This document shows, in pieces, positions 25,835 through 34,134 of a DNA stretch of 64,000 nucleotides (the stretch's first letter is position 1; every line of letters begins with the position of its first letter). The position numbers and the translations under genes were made by a program. This DNA is from Pseudomonadota bacterium (GTDB taxonomy: Bacteria > Pseudomonadota > Alphaproteobacteria > Rhizobiales > Xanthobacteraceae), in contig JAEWHP010000030.1 of the NCBI GenBank assembly GCA_023387735.1, positions 1-64,000 of the forward strand, in the 5' to 3' direction. The notes beneath the pieces were generated by a model. It was not told the origin of the DNA. It worked only from the letters and a program-made list of their open reading frames with translations, and did no database searches.

Positions 25835-27217
25835 TCACTTGCCCCAGCGCGTCAGCCGAATCGCCAGCGCAGTCCCCAAGCCGTAGACCGCCATCGCCGC
25901 GCCGACCAGCGCAAACAACATCCACGCCGGCGCGCCCATCGAGGAGAGCAGCCAACCGCCGCCGCCGACCAGCACCAGTCGTGCAGTGCCTGCAATCACG
26001 GGGCCGCCGACCTTCGCCGCGCCTTGCGACGAAAAATAGAGACACGCGCCCAGCCCGAAAAAGGCAAATGCCGGGCCGGCCCACGTGAAGTACGAGGTAG
26101 CGGCGGCGGTGACCCCGGGATCGCTGGTGAACATCGAAATCCACAGCGACGGTTTGGCTGCGACGATCAGGCCGATGGTGCCGACGGTGATGGCCGACGC
26201 GAGACCTGCCGTCCATGCCACCTGCCGCGCGCGCGTTACGAGGCCCGCGCCCATTGCCATGCCGACCATCGGCACCGAGGCAACGCCGAATGCGAAGGCT
26301 ATTGGCGTCAGCAAAAATTCCAGCCGCGAGCCCATGCCGTAGCCGGCCAGGATCTCGGTGCCGTAGCCGGCGAGGATTTTTGTGAAGATCAGAACCGTCA
26401 GCACGGTTTGCAGCGGCGACAGGCAGGACACCGCACCGACCTTGAGGATGTCGACGAACATGGCGCGCTGAAACTTGAATCCCCTGAAATTGAGCGTCAG
26501 CCGGCTGTGGCCGCCGATCAGCCACCAGGCCAGGAAGATTGCCCCGAGCGCGAATGCGGCCAGTTGCCCGGCGGCGACGCCGCGCATGCCAAGCTGGGGC
26601 AGGCCGAACAGCCCTAAGCCGAGCGTGCCGCCGACCGCGATCTGCACCAGCGCGGTGCCGATCAGCGTCACCGAGGGAATGCGCATGTCGCCGGTGCCAC
26701 GCACAACTGAAGCCAGCGTATTCACCAGCCAGATCGCGATCGCGCCGGAGAACAGCACCTGCGAATACGCCATCGCCTGTTCGAGCACGCCGCCGCTGCC
26801 GCCGAGCAGGGTGTAGAAGGTACGGCCGAAGACCAGCATCATCACGGTGAAGAAGATTCCGGCGCAGGCGCCGATCATCGCCGCATGCAGCGCCAGCGTC
26901 GCCGCCCGGTCGCGGTCGCCGGCACCGATGGCGCGGCTGATGGCGGAGGAAACACCGCCGCCCATCGCGCCCGCCGACATCATCTGCGTCAGCATGACGA
27001 ACGGAAACACCAGCGCGATCCCGGCGAGTGCCTCGGTGCCGAGCCGGCCGATATAGGAGGTCTCGGCGACCGCCACCAGCGTCGTGCCGAACATCGCGAT
27101 CGTGTTGGGGATCGCCAGTTTCAACAGCGTCGGCAGGATCGGTGACGTCAGGAGGCTGTTGACCGCGGCCGGCGGAACGGCTGCGGGGCGCGCGTCGAGC
27201 GGAGCCTCAATGGTCAT
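25835..27217 (-). CDS. MATE-family efflux transporter
   Basis: A 460-aa integral membrane protein with about twelve helices and two homologous halves, each with the family's Gly/Pro-rich first helices (PNTIAMFGTTLVAVAETSYIG near residue 36; VLFSGAIAIWLVNTLASVVRG near 150). MATE pumps use sodium or proton gradients to expel cationic drugs and metabolites. The substrate cannot be deduced. It converges with the DUF3095 gene, leaving 38 bases between the stops. Confidence 0.9.
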   Translation of the reverse strand: MTIEAPLDARPAAVPPAAVNSLLTSPILPTLLKLAIPNTIAMFGTTLVAVAETSYIGRLGTEALAGIALVFPFVMLTQMMSAGAMGGGVSSAISRAIGAGDRDRAATLALHAAMIGACAGIFFTVMMLVFGRTFYTLLGGSGGVLEQAMAYSQVLFSGAIAIWLVNTLASVVRGTGDMRIPSVTLIGTALVQIAVGGTLGLGLFGLPQLGMRGVAAGQLAAFALGAIFLAWWLIGGHSRLTLNFRGFKFQRAMFVDILKVGAVSCLSPLQTVLTVLIFTKILAGYGTEILAGYGMGSRLEFLLTPIAFAFGVASVPMVGMAMGAGLVTRARQVAWTAGLASAITVGTIGLIVAAKPSLWISMFTSDPGVTAAATSYFTWAGPAFAFFGLGACLYFSSQGAAKVGGPVIAGTARLVLVGGGGWLLSSMGAPAWMLFALVGAAMAVYGLGTALAIRLTRWGK

Positions 27218-27309
27218 TGCACTATCAGTTCTGCGATATCGATCGAATGCATTATGGCTGACATATTATCGGGCAGGGCAGGCGCGGGCCAGTCACGGCC
27301 GCGCAGGGG

Positions 27310-27849
27310 TCACCACGGCAGGCCGCATAGGTCGATTATTCCGTCGCGCGGCTTGCGCGTGAAATCGAGTATGTATGGCGCCATCGCCTCGAAGCGGATT
27401 CTTCCACCCGGCTGCTCGGCATAGACCTCGCCCTTGAACGCATGCCAGCCGCGCGCCTGATAGAATGCCTCGTTGTGCGGCTCGCAGAACAGCAGCGCAA
27501 AGCGCACCGCTTCGTGGTCGCGCAGGGTCCTGATCGCGGCGTTGAGCGCCAGTGTCGCATAGCCGCGGCCCCGGCAATCCTCACGGGTCGAGACGCCGCC
27601 GATGCCGCCGATATGGACCTTGCGGCCGTCCCACAGGGCGTCACGGAAATAGATGCCGACATGGCAGGCCAGTCCGGGATTCGGAGAATCTTCCGGCGCG
27701 TCAATCAGTACGCGCAGGTCGGCATGGGCCCATTCGATATGGCCCCACGACAGCTTTTCGACGACATGACGCGGCCAGACCGCGTTCAGCAGCGGTTCGG
27801 CCTTCGGCCACGATGCGTCCCCGTTCAGGACGTCGATCTCGATGCTCAT
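27310..27849 (-). CDS. GNAT-family N-acetyltransferase
   Basis: A 179-aa acetyltransferase. The acetyl-CoA-binding region is REDCRGRGYATLALNAAIRTLRD near residues 87-108 (R-x-x-G-x-G/A core), followed by ALLFCEPHNEAFYQARGWHAF, the usual helix and last strand. The substrate is unknown. It resembles aminoglycoside-acetyltransferase-like GNATs only generally. It is transcribed away from sodB. Confidence 0.82.
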   Translation of the reverse strand: MSIEIDVLNGDASWPKAEPLLNAVWPRHVVEKLSWGHIEWAHADLRVLIDAPEDSPNPGLACHVGIYFRDALWDGRKVHIGGIGGVSTREDCRGRGYATLALNAAIRTLRDHEAVRFALLFCEPHNEAFYQARGWHAFKGEVYAEQPGGRIRFEAMAPYILDFTRKPRDGIIDLCGLPW

Positions 27850-27939
27850 GCCATTTCCTCAAGGCTCCCGCCGTGGGCCGGGCAGGGCGCTACCTCTGTA
27901 CCCTGCCGTTTTGCCAAATTGGATGTGTTTAACACCAAA

Positions 27940-27964
27940 GGAACCTTCTATAAGGGTTCCCGTT
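27940..27964 (+). promoter_or_regulatory. EcfG-type general stress promoter of sodB
   Basis: GGAAC at 27940-27944, a 16-base spacer and CGTT at 27961-27964 match exactly the GGAAC-N16/17-CGTT consensus of the alphaproteobacterial general stress sigma factor EcfG. It lies 34 bases before the sodB start. A TATAAG hexamer inside the spacer may be chance. Part of the element also forms an imperfect inverted repeat (GGAACC...GGTTCC). Confidence 0.7.
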
Positions 27965-27998
27965 ACACCCCCGTACCCCATCAGTTCGGACATCACCC

Positions 27999-28595
27999 AT
28001 GACCTTCACGCTGCCCAACCTCCCCTATGCCCATGACGCCCTTGCACCCCATATGTCCAAGGAAACGCTGGAATATCACCACGACAAGCATCACCAGGCT
28101 TACGTGACCAACGGAAACAACGCGATCAAGGGGACCGAATTCGAGGGCAAATCCCTTGAGGAAATCGTCAAAGGCTCGTTCGGGAAGAATCCGGCCGTGT
28201 TCAACAATGCCGGCCAGCACTACAACCACCTGCATTTCTGGAACTGGATGAAGCCGAACGGTGGTGGCAGCAAGCTGCCCAGCCGTCTCGAAAAGAAGAT
28301 CACCGAGGATCTCGGCGGCCTCGACAAGTTCAAGGCCGATTTCGCCGCCGCCGGCGTCGGCCAGTTCGGCTCCGGCTGGTGCTGGCTGTCGGTCAAGAAC
28401 GGCAAGCTCGAAATCTCCAAGACCGCGAACGGCGAGAGCCCGCTGGTCTACGGCGCGACGCCGATTCTCGGCTGCGACGTCTGGGAGCACTCCTATTACA
28501 TCGACTACCGCAACCGCCGCCCGGATTATCTCAAGGCGTTCTGCGATCACCTGATCAACTGGGAATACGTCGACGAACTGTTCGGCAAGGCTTGA
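27999..28595 (+). CDS. sodB: Iron/manganese superoxide dismutase
   Basis: A 198-aa enzyme of the Fe/Mn superoxide dismutase family, which converts superoxide to oxygen and peroxide. The metal ligands are in LEYHHDKHHQAYV near residue 22, HYNHLHFWNWMKPNGGG near 70, and DVWEHSYYIDYRNRRPDYL near 161-179. Length and the aromatic cluster fit cytoplasmic SodB; distinguishing iron from manganese by sequence alone is unsafe. The perfect EcfG promoter directly upstream suggests induction in the general stress response. Confidence 0.95.
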   Translation: MTFTLPNLPYAHDALAPHMSKETLEYHHDKHHQAYVTNGNNAIKGTEFEGKSLEEIVKGSFGKNPAVFNNAGQHYNHLHFWNWMKPNGGGSKLPSRLEKKITEDLGGLDKFKADFAAAGVGQFGSGWCWLSVKNGKLEISKTANGESPLVYGATPILGCDVWEHSYYIDYRNRRPDYLKAFCDHLINWEYVDELFGKA

Positions 28596-28601
28596 CGCTT
28601 T

Positions 28602-28704
28602 GTCATTCCGGGGCGCGCGTAGCGCGAACCCGGAATCCATCGGGCCGCATGTCTCGATGTGAAATGGATTCCGGGTTCAGCCCTGCGGGCTGCCCCGGAA
28701 TGAC
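28602..28704. repeat. Palindromic intergenic repeat, Bradyrhizobium type
   Basis: The element opens with GTCATTCCGGGGCGCGCG and closes with CCCCGGAATGAC, an inverted terminal repeat of 12 bases. Internal inverted copies of GAACCCGGAATCCAT and ATGGATTCCGGGTTC face each other. This is the layout of the REP/BIME-like mosaics scattered through Bradyrhizobium genomes. It begins seven bases after the sodB stop and may act as its terminator. Confidence 0.7.
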
Positions 28705-28836
28705 GAGAGAACAGGGGCGGTAGCTGTGGCTGCCGCCCTTCTTCATTGGTGTAATGCCCTTTCCATTCTTGCGGGAAGGAGGCGCGTGCGGCACAAGCGG
28801 CGTGCCGGTTGACGATGCTGTCCTAGGGAATATGCG

Positions 28837-29211
28837 ATGAGCTATCTGCTGGTCTTTTTCGGGGGCGGCCTCGGCGCGATGCTGCGCCATCTCGTCAACG
28901 TCAGCTGCGCCCGCTGCCTCGGCACGGCATTTCCCTGGGGCACCTTCATCATCAACATCACGGGCTCGACCGTGATGGGGCTGATCGCGGGCTACCTCGC
29001 CTTCAAGGGCGAGGCCTCGCAGCCGTGGCGGCTGTTCCTGATGACCGGCGTTCTCGGCGGCTACACCACCTTTTCGGCCTACTCGCTCGACGCCGCGCTG
29101 CTCTACGAACGGGGCGAGTTGGGGCTTGCCGCGCTCTACGTGATCGGCTCGGTCGTGCTCTCGATCGCAGGCCTGTTCGGCGGCCTCGCACTGGTTCGGC
29201 ACTTTTCCTGA
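28837..29211 (+). CDS. crcB: Fluoride exporter CrcB/Fluc
   Basis: A 124-aa protein with four membrane helices. Family landmarks are GGLGAMLRHLVN near residue 8, GTFIINITGSTVMG near 37 and GVLGGYTTFSAYSLDAALL near 71, which line the fluoride pore. Fluc channels work as antiparallel dimers to let fluoride leave the cell. The protein is encoded as a single gene, so it should form a homodimer. The bases upstream do not convincingly match a fluoride riboswitch. Confidence 0.92.
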   Translation: MSYLLVFFGGGLGAMLRHLVNVSCARCLGTAFPWGTFIINITGSTVMGLIAGYLAFKGEASQPWRLFLMTGVLGGYTTFSAYSLDAALLYERGELGLAALYVIGSVVLSIAGLFGGLALVRHFS

Positions 29212-29361
29212 CGATGACTCGAGCCCGCGTGACGCCCTCGCATGGGCATCCCTGAGATGCGCATGGATATCGGCCAGCTTCCGTTTGCTTCACTTGATGG
29301 CCGGGACTAAGCAGGGTGGATTCTCATCATCCGCCGACCGATTGCCTTGTCAGAACCACCG

Positions 29362-29940
29362 ATGAAAGACCCGGCGCCTGCCGACGACGGCGAGATGCGC
29401 CCCAAGCGCGCCCGCAAACCAGTCGGCTGGTCGATGATCTTCATCGGCGCGCTGGTCGCGGTCTGCGTCGCACTGGTCTGGCGGCGCGACGGCATCGACG
29501 GCGTGCTCAGCATTCTCACCCACGATCTGTTCCTGTTCGGGGAAATCCTGCCGCGGGTGCTGGCCGGCTGCCTGCTCGGCGGGTTCATTGCCGAAATCCT
29601 CCCGCATGACAAAGTCTCGCGCGCGCTCGGGCCATCTTCCGGCCTGAAGGGACTTTTGATCGGAACGGCGTTCGGCGCGATCCTGCCCGGCGGTCCCTTC
29701 ACCGCCTATCCGGTGGCGGCGGCATTGCTCACGGTCGGCGCCGATTTCGGCGCCACCATCGCCATGGTGGTGAGCTGGACGCTGATCGGCTACGGCCGCG
29801 CGGTGGCGTGGGAATTGCCGATCCTCGGCACCGAGTTCACGCTGTGGCGGATCGTGATCTCGCTGCCGATCCCGGTTCTGGCCGGCGCGCTCGGCCGATT
29901 CGTCTATGTGCGGATGTATCCGAAGGGCGAAGCTTCGTGA
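29362..29940 (+). CDS. Permease, first half (ArsP-like, PF03773)
   Basis: A protein of about 192 aa with roughly five membrane helices. Features include RVLAGCLLGGFIAEILP near residue 65 and GAILPGGPFTAYPVAAALL near 105, the Pro-Gly-Gly-Pro loop typical of the ArsP/DUF318 permease family. Full-length members contain two such halves. Its stop overlaps the GTG start of the next gene by four bases, so both are surely made together as one transporter. The substrate may be an organoarsenical or another small molecule, but nothing in the context decides this. The start may be ATG 29362 or the TTG 15 bases upstream. Confidence 0.7.
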   Translation: MKDPAPADDGEMRPKRARKPVGWSMIFIGALVAVCVALVWRRDGIDGVLSILTHDLFLFGEILPRVLAGCLLGGFIAEILPHDKVSRALGPSSGLKGLLIGTAFGAILPGGPFTAYPVAAALLTVGADFGATIAMVVSWTLIGYGRAVAWELPILGTEFTLWRIVISLPIPVLAGALGRFVYVRMYPKGEAS

Positions 29941-30440
29941 ACCTCTCCACGCTGATCATCGATGTCACCCTGTGGGGCTCGGTCGCCATCCTCGGCTTCA
30001 TGGCCTGGCAGCGCGGACGCGTGGTGCTGGTGTCGTCGGTGCGCGAAGGCTCGATGGACTTCATCAACATCGTGCCGCGAATCGCGCTCGGCGTGATCGG
30101 CTCGGGTTTCATTGCCGCCGTGATCCCGCCGGAAGTCATCACCGGCTGGCTCGGGCCCGACAGCGGCTGGCTCGGCGTGCTCACCGCCGTCATCGCGGGC
30201 GCCGCCACGCCGGGCGGCCCGGTGGTCGGTTTTTCGATCGGCGCGGTCGCGATGAAAGTCGGTGGCGGCTCGCCGCAGGTGATCGCCTACGTCGTCGCCT
30301 GGGCGCTGTTCGCCTTCCAACGCATGATCCTCTGGGAGATCCCGTTCATGCCGGCGAAGTTCGTCTGGTTTCGTGCGGCGGTGTCGCTGCCATTCCCGTT
30401 CCTGGCAGCCGCGATCGCGATGGCGATCGGCAAACCCTGA
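29937..30440 (+). CDS. Permease, second half (ArsP-like, PF03773)
   Basis: A 167-aa membrane protein with about four helices. The segment ALGVIGSGFIAAVIPPEVITGWLG near residue 43 and AGAATPGGPVVGFSIGA near 85 mirror the loop of the preceding gene. The GTG start (29937) overlaps the upstream stop in a GTGA arrangement. Together the two genes encode the two halves of one permease; a frameshift origin is unlikely because the second half begins with its own N-terminal helix. A longer upstream frame exists but only as a shadow of the first gene. Confidence 0.7.
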   Translation: MNLSTLIIDVTLWGSVAILGFMAWQRGRVVLVSSVREGSMDFINIVPRIALGVIGSGFIAAVIPPEVITGWLGPDSGWLGVLTAVIAGAATPGGPVVGFSIGAVAMKVGGGSPQVIAYVVAWALFAFQRMILWEIPFMPAKFVWFRAAVSLPFPFLAAAIAMAIGKP

Positions 30441-30498
30441 GGGCCGCAAGACCATTACAAGGCTTCCTAAAAGGAGCCGAAACCATTATCTTTGCAGC

Positions 30499-30726
30499 AT
30501 GACCCGGTTGCTCGAACAGGCTGTTGAAGCCGTATCCGCATTGCCAGACGAGACGCAGGACGAACTCGCGCGGATTCTCCTGCAACTCGCGGGCGTGGAC
30601 CAGCCACCCTATGAGCTGACGCCTGAAGAAGCCGCGGACCTTGACGCTTCGCTGGCCGAAGCCGTGCGAGGTGAGTTTGCGACAGACGAAGAGGTCCGCG
30701 CCGTCTGGGCGAAGCATGGACTGTGA
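30499..30726 (+). CDS. Antitoxin of a ParE-type toxin-antitoxin pair
   Basis: A 75-aa acidic helical protein (LLEQAVEAVSALPDETQDEL, then TPEEAADLDASLAEA) with the spacing and composition of small antitoxins that pair with RelE/ParE toxins in rhizobia. The acidic C-terminus ending VRAVWAKHGL probably folds onto the toxin. It overlaps the toxin gene by four bases. Such antitoxins usually repress their own promoter. Confidence 0.75.
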   Translation: MTRLLEQAVEAVSALPDETQDELARILLQLAGVDQPPYELTPEEAADLDASLAEAVRGEFATDEEVRAVWAKHGL

Positions 30727-30998
30727 AGGTCCGGTACACACGGCGGGCGATCCGGCAGTTGGCCGAAATCCTCGACTACGTTGATGCGCGCTCGCCGCAG
30801 GGCGCCGAAAACATCAAGCGACGACTTCAGGCCATGATTGATCTGCTCGCGGATCACCCGAATTCCGGGCGGCTTACCAACAAGCGCGATATCCGCCGCG
30901 CCGTGGCGCGACCGTATCCCTATGTGATTTTCTACCGGCCAGACACCACGAGGATTGTTACCCATGGTGTTCGGCATACGGCACGCAAACCGCTTTAG
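30723..30998 (+). CDS. ParE/RelE-family toxin
   Basis: A 91-aa basic protein matching the ParE/RelE fold: VRYTRRAIRQLAEILDYVDAR at the N-terminus, AMIDLLADHPNSGRL in the middle, and YPYVIFYRPDTTRIVTHGVRHTARKP at the end. ParE members poison gyrase, RelE members cut mRNA at the ribosome; the sequence looks nearer to ParE. It begins at GTG 30723 inside the antitoxin stop. The pair looks intact. Confidence 0.85.
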   Translation: MKVRYTRRAIRQLAEILDYVDARSPQGAENIKRRLQAMIDLLADHPNSGRLTNKRDIRRAVARPYPYVIFYRPDTTRIVTHGVRHTARKPL

Positions 30999-31176
30999 CC
31001 CTCGCCCATCGATCGGCGGCGCGGCCAAAACAAGTGGCGTCCATCACGAAGTGTTGTCAGGGCAATGACTGCGCCCGTGTGGACTGCTTCATAGACAGCC
31101 TCACCGCTTTCAATCCTCAATCCTGCGCACGTGCGGCTCCGCCGCGCGGTGCTCATTCATGGAGAGGAGTATTAAC

Positions 31177-32430
31177 ATGCCAATGCCCTCTACGATGAAA
31201 TTCAGGATGCTGCTCGCGATTGTATCGACTGCGCTGTTCGCAGGGGCGGCGCGAGCCGACGTCATCATGGACTGGAACGCAAAGGCTGACGCCATTGCCA
31301 CGGAAAAGCAGATCACGCCTGCGCCGCATAGCCGCGTGTTGTCGATGCTTCACGTCGCAATGTTCGAAGCCGTGAACGCCATCGAACGGCGTTATGCGCC
31401 GTACAAGCTCACACTTTCCGCAGACCGCTCCACTTCGAAGGAAGCTGCGGCGGCTGCGGCAGGCTACGACGTGCTTCTCGCGATCTACCCGGACCAGAAG
31501 CCGGATCTGGACAAGGCGCTTGCAGCGTCGCTTTCGGGTATTGCGGACACTGAATCGAAGTCGAAAGGCATTGAGCTTGGGCAACAGGCCGCCGCCGGCG
31601 TGATTGCCTTGCGGGCCAGCGACGGTAGCGCCACGCAGGAAAGCTATCGTCCCTCCACAAAGCCCGGCGTCTATGTGCCGACGACCGTGCCGGTTTTCTC
31701 CACAGTCGGAGCCGTGACCCCCTGGGTCATGACATCGGGATCGCAGTTCCGCCCCGCGCCTCCGCCCGCGCTCGATTCCGAAACGTGGACCAGGGATCTC
31801 AACGAAATTCGCGAGATCGGCGGTCGCAACAGCAGCAAGCGTACCGCAGAGCAGACGACGATGGGGCGGTTCTGGTTCCTCACGGGAGCGCGCACCTACA
31901 ATCCGATCGTCAGGCAGGCCGCAATGGCCAGAAACATGGACCTGGTCGATTGCGCGCGCCTGTTTGCTCTCACGTCCATCGCAGGCAACGATGCGATCAT
32001 CGCGGTTTTCGACGCCAAGTTTCACTACAATCTGTGGCGGCCGGTAACGGCGATCCGAAACGCTGACACGACGTCCAACCCGGCGACGCCGCGGGAAGCA
32101 TCATGGCTGCCGCTGGGCGAAACGCCCATGCATCCGGAATATCCGTGCGCGCACTGCATCGGTTCGGCTGCGGTCGGCGCGGTCCTGCAAAACATCGTCG
32201 GCAACGAGTTCGGCGAGTTCTCGCTGACGAGTTCGACGGCTCCCGGCGTGACGCGCAAGTGGACGCGAGTCCAGGACTACAGCGATGAGGTTGCCAATGC
32301 GCGCATCTATGCCGGCTTCCACTACCGCTTCTCGGCAGAAGTCGGGAAGGACATGGGTCGGAAGATCGGTGAGTTGACCGTAGCGACCCAGCTCCGCGGC
32401 GTCGAAGCCTTGGCCAAGCCCGCGCGCTGA
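31177..32430 (+). CDS. Exported vanadium haloperoxidase/PAP2-like protein
   Basis: A 417-aa protein with a signal peptide (cleavage near GAARA, residue 27). The C-terminal half carries the three phosphate/vanadate-binding stretches of the vanadium haloperoxidase and acid phosphatase superfamily: KFHYNLWRPVTAIR near residue 285, HPEYPCAHCIGSAAVG near 320, and ARIYAGFHYRFSAEVGKDMG near 373. The second stretch reads PCAH where classical members have PSGH. It could be a haloperoxidase or a phosphatase in the periplasm. The ATG at 31177 follows a GAGAGGAG site; an in-frame ATG exists 18 bases upstream. Confidence 0.8.
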   Translation: MPMPSTMKFRMLLAIVSTALFAGAARADVIMDWNAKADAIATEKQITPAPHSRVLSMLHVAMFEAVNAIERRYAPYKLTLSADRSTSKEAAAAAAGYDVLLAIYPDQKPDLDKALAASLSGIADTESKSKGIELGQQAAAGVIALRASDGSATQESYRPSTKPGVYVPTTVPVFSTVGAVTPWVMTSGSQFRPAPPPALDSETWTRDLNEIREIGGRNSSKRTAEQTTMGRFWFLTGARTYNPIVRQAAMARNMDLVDCARLFALTSIAGNDAIIAVFDAKFHYNLWRPVTAIRNADTTSNPATPREASWLPLGETPMHPEYPCAHCIGSAAVGAVLQNIVGNEFGEFSLTSSTAPGVTRKWTRVQDYSDEVANARIYAGFHYRFSAEVGKDMGRKIGELTVATQLRGVEALAKPAR

Positions 32431-32522
32431 AACATGCCGATGAACTGGCCTCGATTACGAGGCCAGTTCATCAACCGGATGAGTCGAGGGGTGCCTTGCA
32501 CAGTGCAGCGTCAGCGCGAACA

Positions 32523-33038
32523 TCAGTTGGTTTTTGCGAGCTTGTATGTGCCTTTCTTGTAACCAATGACCTGAGCAATCCCCTCGAAATTGCTCTTCAA
32601 AGGCTCGAAGGTAATGACGAGGTCGGCCTGGAGGCCTTCGAACTTTCCGGTCCCGCCGGTGATCTTGCACTTGTTGGGTTGCCCCGGCACGAAATCGCAT
32701 TGTTCAAACGTTTGATCGCCGTCCTTGTCGACGTACGTACAGAAGCCGTGGAGTTCGACCGTTTTTGCCGATGTGTCCCGAAGCCGGCTGAACTGGCAGC
32801 GGCCTCCCATGCGATTGAGGACTGGGTTGCCCGCGTCGTTCGTTGCGGTCATGGCCTGGTTCACTATGTCAAACTCTCTGCCGCCGCCCACGGGCATCGG
32901 CTTCGGGGGCGGGATCGGCATCGCGGTATATGTGACATTGACCGGCCCCTCCGGGGGCATGCCCTGGGCATAAACACCGGCAGCCGTGAAAATGACGGCG
33001 ATCGAAGACAACCCGACAAGTGCGTGAGAAATTGCCAT
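32523..33038 (-). CDS. Secreted protein of unknown function
   Basis: A 171-aa protein with a signal peptide ending near VYAQ (residue 25). The mature part contains four cysteines (RCQFSR, GFCTYVDKD, EQCDFV, NKCKITGG) and a beta-rich pattern ending in GTGKFEGLQADLVITFEPLK. This resembles small secreted beta-barrels in a general way only; I do not recognise a family. It converges with the haloperoxidase-like gene. Confidence 0.65.
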   Translation of the reverse strand: MAISHALVGLSSIAVIFTAAGVYAQGMPPEGPVNVTYTAMPIPPPKPMPVGGGREFDIVNQAMTATNDAGNPVLNRMGGRCQFSRLRDTSAKTVELHGFCTYVDKDGDQTFEQCDFVPGQPNKCKITGGTGKFEGLQADLVITFEPLKSNFEGIAQVIGYKKGTYKLAKTN

Positions 33039-33419
33039 TGCTCTCTCCCTTGATTGTGCAGAGAACTAATTGCAACTGTGGACGCTATGCCTCGCGAAGC
33101 ACGTCAGCAATGACAAAGATTTTCAGTACGCATCAAGAAGTGTTGCATCGCGAGCCCGGCGAAAAGTACGCCAGCAGAGCTAACCCATTTCGAAAGCCGG
33201 TCTTGGATCGCCGGCGTCCGTTCCGGGTCTTCGAGCTTCGAGCACGTTGATGATCGTGGCGTTGCACGCGCATTAACCATGCAAAGCTTGCCGCCGCGAA
33301 AGACCGGACGCTTAGCACGCGGTTAACAGTTTCGCGCAAATGATAGGCGACCAGCGCAACATTTCAGATCGCCGCAAGAACTGCGAGCGGAACTCAGGCC
33401 CCTCACCGAAGGGATTAGC
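33039..33419. other. Intergenic region, nothing recognised
   Basis: About 380 bases between divergent genes encoding a secreted protein and a lipoprotein. It must hold both promoters. I see no repeat, RNA gene or known operator in it. Confidence 0.4.
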
Positions 33420-34067
33420 ATGAGAACGCTTCTCATTGGTCTTCTGGCTGCTCCTCTGGTTGGCTGCAGCATTCCTCTATCGCCGCTCGCGAGCACCGAT
33501 TCGTGCTCGGACGCAAACGGCTTTCTCGCCAGCGCGAATAAGTCGGTTGAACCTGCGTCAGCGCCGTCCAAATCCAGTTCTGCGGTGGTAAAGCCCAAGC
33601 CTGCCATTGCGGCGAAGGCGGAGGAACGCTCGACGACCGCCGTGCGCGAGAAGCCGCAACCTGCCGAGAAAAAGCCGGCATCCCCTGTGATCGAAGCGAA
33701 AGTTCAGGCGCCGGCATCAGCCCGTCCCGCCGAGACGCCGGATCCCGTCGTCATCAAGGCAAAGGCCACGATCGCTGCGAAGCTGGAGGATTCGGCTTCG
33801 GCCGAGTTCGGCGAGATGAAACGCGCCATGCGCAAGAACACGCTTGGAAAATCCGTCGACACCATCTGCGGTCGCGTCAAAGGCAAGAAGGCCTCGGGCG
33901 AGGGTGGCGATTGGCCGTATCTCTATCTCGTGACGGAGGATGAAGCGTACGTCGTCAACGGCCCCGCGAATTCGGCGGCCGCAAGCGCGTACCGCAACAT
34001 CTGCAGCGAGCCTGGGACGACGGAGTTGTCGCCGGCAACCGCCGCAAAGGATCGGAAGGTGCTCTGA
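33420..34067 (+). CDS. Lipoprotein with Ala/Pro/Lys-rich linker
   Basis: A 215-aa protein starting with a lipoprotein signal (LLAAPLVGC, lipidated cysteine at 16). Residues 35-120 are a low-complexity Ala-Lys-Pro-Ser linker. The C-terminal 90 residues (ASAEFGEMKRAMRKNTLGKS, then TICGRVKGKKA and WPYLYLVTEDEAYVVNG) form a small compact domain that I do not recognise but that resembles hypothetical exported domains of rhizobia. It is probably anchored in the outer membrane. The gene downstream starts 67 bases later. Confidence 0.65.
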   Translation: MRTLLIGLLAAPLVGCSIPLSPLASTDSCSDANGFLASANKSVEPASAPSKSSSAVVKPKPAIAAKAEERSTTAVREKPQPAEKKPASPVIEAKVQAPASARPAETPDPVVIKAKATIAAKLEDSASAEFGEMKRAMRKNTLGKSVDTICGRVKGKKASGEGGDWPYLYLVTEDEAYVVNGPANSAAASAYRNICSEPGTTELSPATAAKDRKVL

Positions 34068-34134
34068 CAAGGCTCATCGCCTGTGCCGGTCCGTGCTAGG
34101 CTTCGGCACGTGCTGGGCCCTGGCGGAGAGGATT

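Noticed and set aside
28740..28836. Fluoride riboswitch before crcB
   Set aside because: Some bases resemble parts of the motif (a GATG-CTG-TCCT run near the end), but the conserved 5' part and the pseudoknot partner are not found.
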